The position numbers were made by a program, and so were the translations under genes. DNA of 7,977 nt from Oribacterium parvum. GTDB taxonomy: Bacteria > Bacillota > Clostridia > Lachnospirales > Lachnospiraceae. The notes under the pieces are model-generated. The model had not been told where the DNA came from and did not search any database. It saw only the letters and a list, made by a program, of their open reading frames with translations. Positions 6,960 to 7,977 of the stretch are shown here, in pieces; position 1 is the first letter of the stretch; every line of letters starts with the position of its first letter. Where the stretch lies: NCBI GenBank assembly GCA_938022235.1, contig CALIEL010000115.1, forward strand, positions 1 through 7,977, in the 5' to 3' direction.

Positions 6960-7226
6960 ATGGAAATTGAAAAGAAGGATTTAATGCCCCTAAGCTTTTT
7001 AAAAAAGGAAAGATATACCGCTTCCTTTCAGGGAATGCGGTATTTTATGGAAAAAAAGGAAGAAGAAGGGGAGAACCATTTGTTGGTAGCCTGCTGGCCG
7101 TAGCCCTTTGCCTTTGCTTATACGAAAGAAGAGGAGAAAAGCTATAAAAGCTTTCCCTTTACGGAAGAAGGTTTGGAAGAAGCCAGGCTGTATTTAATGG
7201 AAGAATGGGAAAGGCGGAAAGGGTGA
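6960..7226 (+). pseudogene. small uncharacterised gene between polA and coaE, interrupted by in-frame TAG
   Basis: The ATG directly follows the polA stop codon, with GGATGAGG in the polA tail as a possible ribosome binding site. The frame encodes 47 residues (MEIEKKDLMPLSFLKKERYT, then FQGMRYFMEKKEEEGEN, ending HLLVACWP), then TAG at 7101-7103, then 40 more residues (PFAFAYTKEEEKSYKSFPFT onward, ending YLMEEWERRKG) to TGA at 7224-7226. Both halves look like one soluble protein of about 88 aa. From memory, similar short clostridial proteins have a W-P-x-P-(Y/F) motif here and a later FPF(T/S)EEG; I could not check this. A single GAG-to-TAG change would create the stop. No restart codon with a ribosome binding site follows the TAG. 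Other genes here end in TAG, so global reassignment is unlikely; a recent nonsense mutation, sequencing error or readthrough are the options. Function unknown. Confidence 0.65.
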
Positions 7227-7807
7227 AGAAGGAAATCATTGGAGTAATCGGAGGGATTGCCAGCGGAAAATCCACCGTACTTTCCATCCTCCAAAGGGAC
7301 TTTTTCTATCGTATTTTGCGAATGGATGAGTTGGCTAAGGCATTATACCAAGAAGAAGCCGTTTTGAGAGAAATGAAAAAGCTTTTGCCTGACTCGGTAT
7401 TTACAAAGGAGGGAACTTTATCCTTTCCAAGACTTAGAACTCTGTTGTTTACTGAGCCGGAGAGAAAGAAGCATCTGGAAGAATTGATTCATCCTTTGGT
7501 TTTTCAAGAAGTGTCTAAAGAAATAGCGAAGCTAAGAGCACTGGGAGAAAAGCTTGCGGTGGAGACGGCTTTGCCCAATCAGGATTTTCTTTCTCAATGC
7601 GACCTGATTTTTTATCTGGAAGCATCGGAAGAAATCCGTTGTCAACGCTTGATAGAAAGTCGGGGACTGAATAAAGAAGAAGCCTTACGGATTATTCAAA
7701 GCCAAAGCGTTGAGCGCTTTCGAGAGAAGGCCCAGCTAGTAATCAATACAGAAGAGAGTATAGAAAGAGTAAGAGATGAGATTTGCCAGTATTTCCAGCG
7801 GATCTAG
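7223..7807 (+). CDS. coaE: dephospho-CoA kinase
   Basis: Catalyses the last step of coenzyme A synthesis, ATP-dependent phosphorylation of the 3'-hydroxyl of dephospho-CoA, in the cytosol. From the GTG start the protein is 194 aa, within the usual 190-210. The Walker A loop GGIASGKST (G10-T18) lies at the very N-terminus as expected. MDELAKAL stands in the place of the family's DADxIA segment. HPLV (after LEELI) and the lid-region RLIESRGLNKEEALRIIQSQ with the late VINTEES are typical. The family's PLLFE segment is replaced by ETALPN, so this is a diverged member. GTG at 7223 is preferred over ATG at 7205: it gives the usual short lead before the P-loop, has AAAGGCGG 5 bases upstream, and overlaps the preceding gene's TGA as GTGA, a coupling arrangement. 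The ATG would add six residues and has a poorer ribosome binding site. Confidence 0.92.
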   Translation: MKKEIIGVIGGIASGKSTVLSILQRDFFYRILRMDELAKALYQEEAVLREMKKLLPDSVFTKEGTLSFPRLRTLLFTEPERKKHLEELIHPLVFQEVSKEIAKLRALGEKLAVETALPNQDFLSQCDLIFYLEASEEIRCQRLIESRGLNKEEALRIIQSQSVERFREKAQLVINTEESIERVRDEICQYFQRI

Positions 7808-7977
7808 CGGAAATGTAAGTTTTATTTCCTCTGGAGCACACCACATCCTTTTGGATGCGGGGGTGGGAATCCGGAGTATAGAGTCGGCATTAAGAAGCCT
7901 GGATATTTCCTGTAAAGAGATTGAAGGAATCTGTGTCACCCATGAACATATCGATCATATCAAGGCCATAGGGAGCC
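7776..7977 (+). CDS. MBL-fold hydrolase, YycJ/WalJ-like, 3'-truncated by window edge
   Basis: Only the first 67 residues lie in the window. They begin MRFASISSGSSGN, followed by HHILLDAGVG and the metal-binding VTHEHIDHIKAIG, in which H56, H58, D60 and H61 form the HxHxDH motif of metallo-beta-lactamase-fold hydrolases. The SGSSGN start and THEHxDHxKxxG ending are characteristic of the YycJ/WalJ group, two-metal-ion proteins studied as nucleases in Firmicutes with a suggested role in DNA repair. The assignment to this group rests on the N-terminus alone. The ATG lies inside the end of coaE, overlapping it by 32 nt in another frame, with AGAAAGAG just upstream, so translation is probably coupled to coaE. 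No defect is seen up to the window edge. Confidence 0.85.
   Translation, partial: MRFASISSGSSGNVSFISSGAHHILLDAGVGIRSIESALRSLDISCKEIEGICVTHEHIDHIKAIGS

Noticed and set aside
7736..7939. 67-codon minus-strand open frame at the right end
   Set aside because: Antisense to the end of coaE and to the MBL-fold gene with its clear THEHIDH motif.

Overview
The window looks like ordinary chromosome from a low-to-moderate GC Firmicute, most likely class Clostridia and perhaps Lachnospiraceae. This is inferred from protein character, A/G-rich purine-skewed coding strands, strong AGGAG-type ribosome binding sites, a tRNA without encoded CCA, and a polA product lacking proofreading residues. No phage, insertion sequence, CRISPR array or conjugation genes are visible. 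Nearly everything is on the plus strand; only one tRNA gene is on the minus strand.

Layout. A type IA DNA topoisomerase III (topB, 71-2083) is followed after 88 bp by a left-handed beta-helix acyltransferase resembling the C-terminal half of GlmU (2172-2846). A 194-bp gap then holds what may be the wreck of a small gene. Next comes upp, uracil phosphoribosyltransferase (3041-3682), and a non-coding stretch (3683-3829) with a degenerate array of about eight AG-starting 12-14 nt units. A tRNA-Leu(CAA) gene with its own terminator and a candidate promoter reads leftward (3859-3937). To its right a small membrane protein with an anti-sigma-type zinc-binding motif (4007-4342) lies 10 bp before polA (4353-6959, TTG start).

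Right end. polA, a small uncharacterised gene, coaE and a YycJ/WalJ-like metallo-beta-lactamase-fold gene form a tight unit. The polA stop abuts the ATG of the small gene, whose final TGA overlaps the probable GTG start of coaE; coaE in turn overlaps the MBL-fold gene by 32 nt. The last gene is cut by the window edge.

Function. Most genes are housekeeping: DNA topology, repair and Okazaki-fragment processing (polA), pyrimidine salvage (upp), the last step of CoA synthesis (coaE) and a probable MBL-fold nuclease. The most notable observation is an in-frame TAG at 7101-7103 inside the small gene between polA and coaE. Both halves read as one protein-like frame, and the two overlaps suggest translational coupling, so the stop could matter for coaE expression as well. 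I see no convincing new multi-gene system here.
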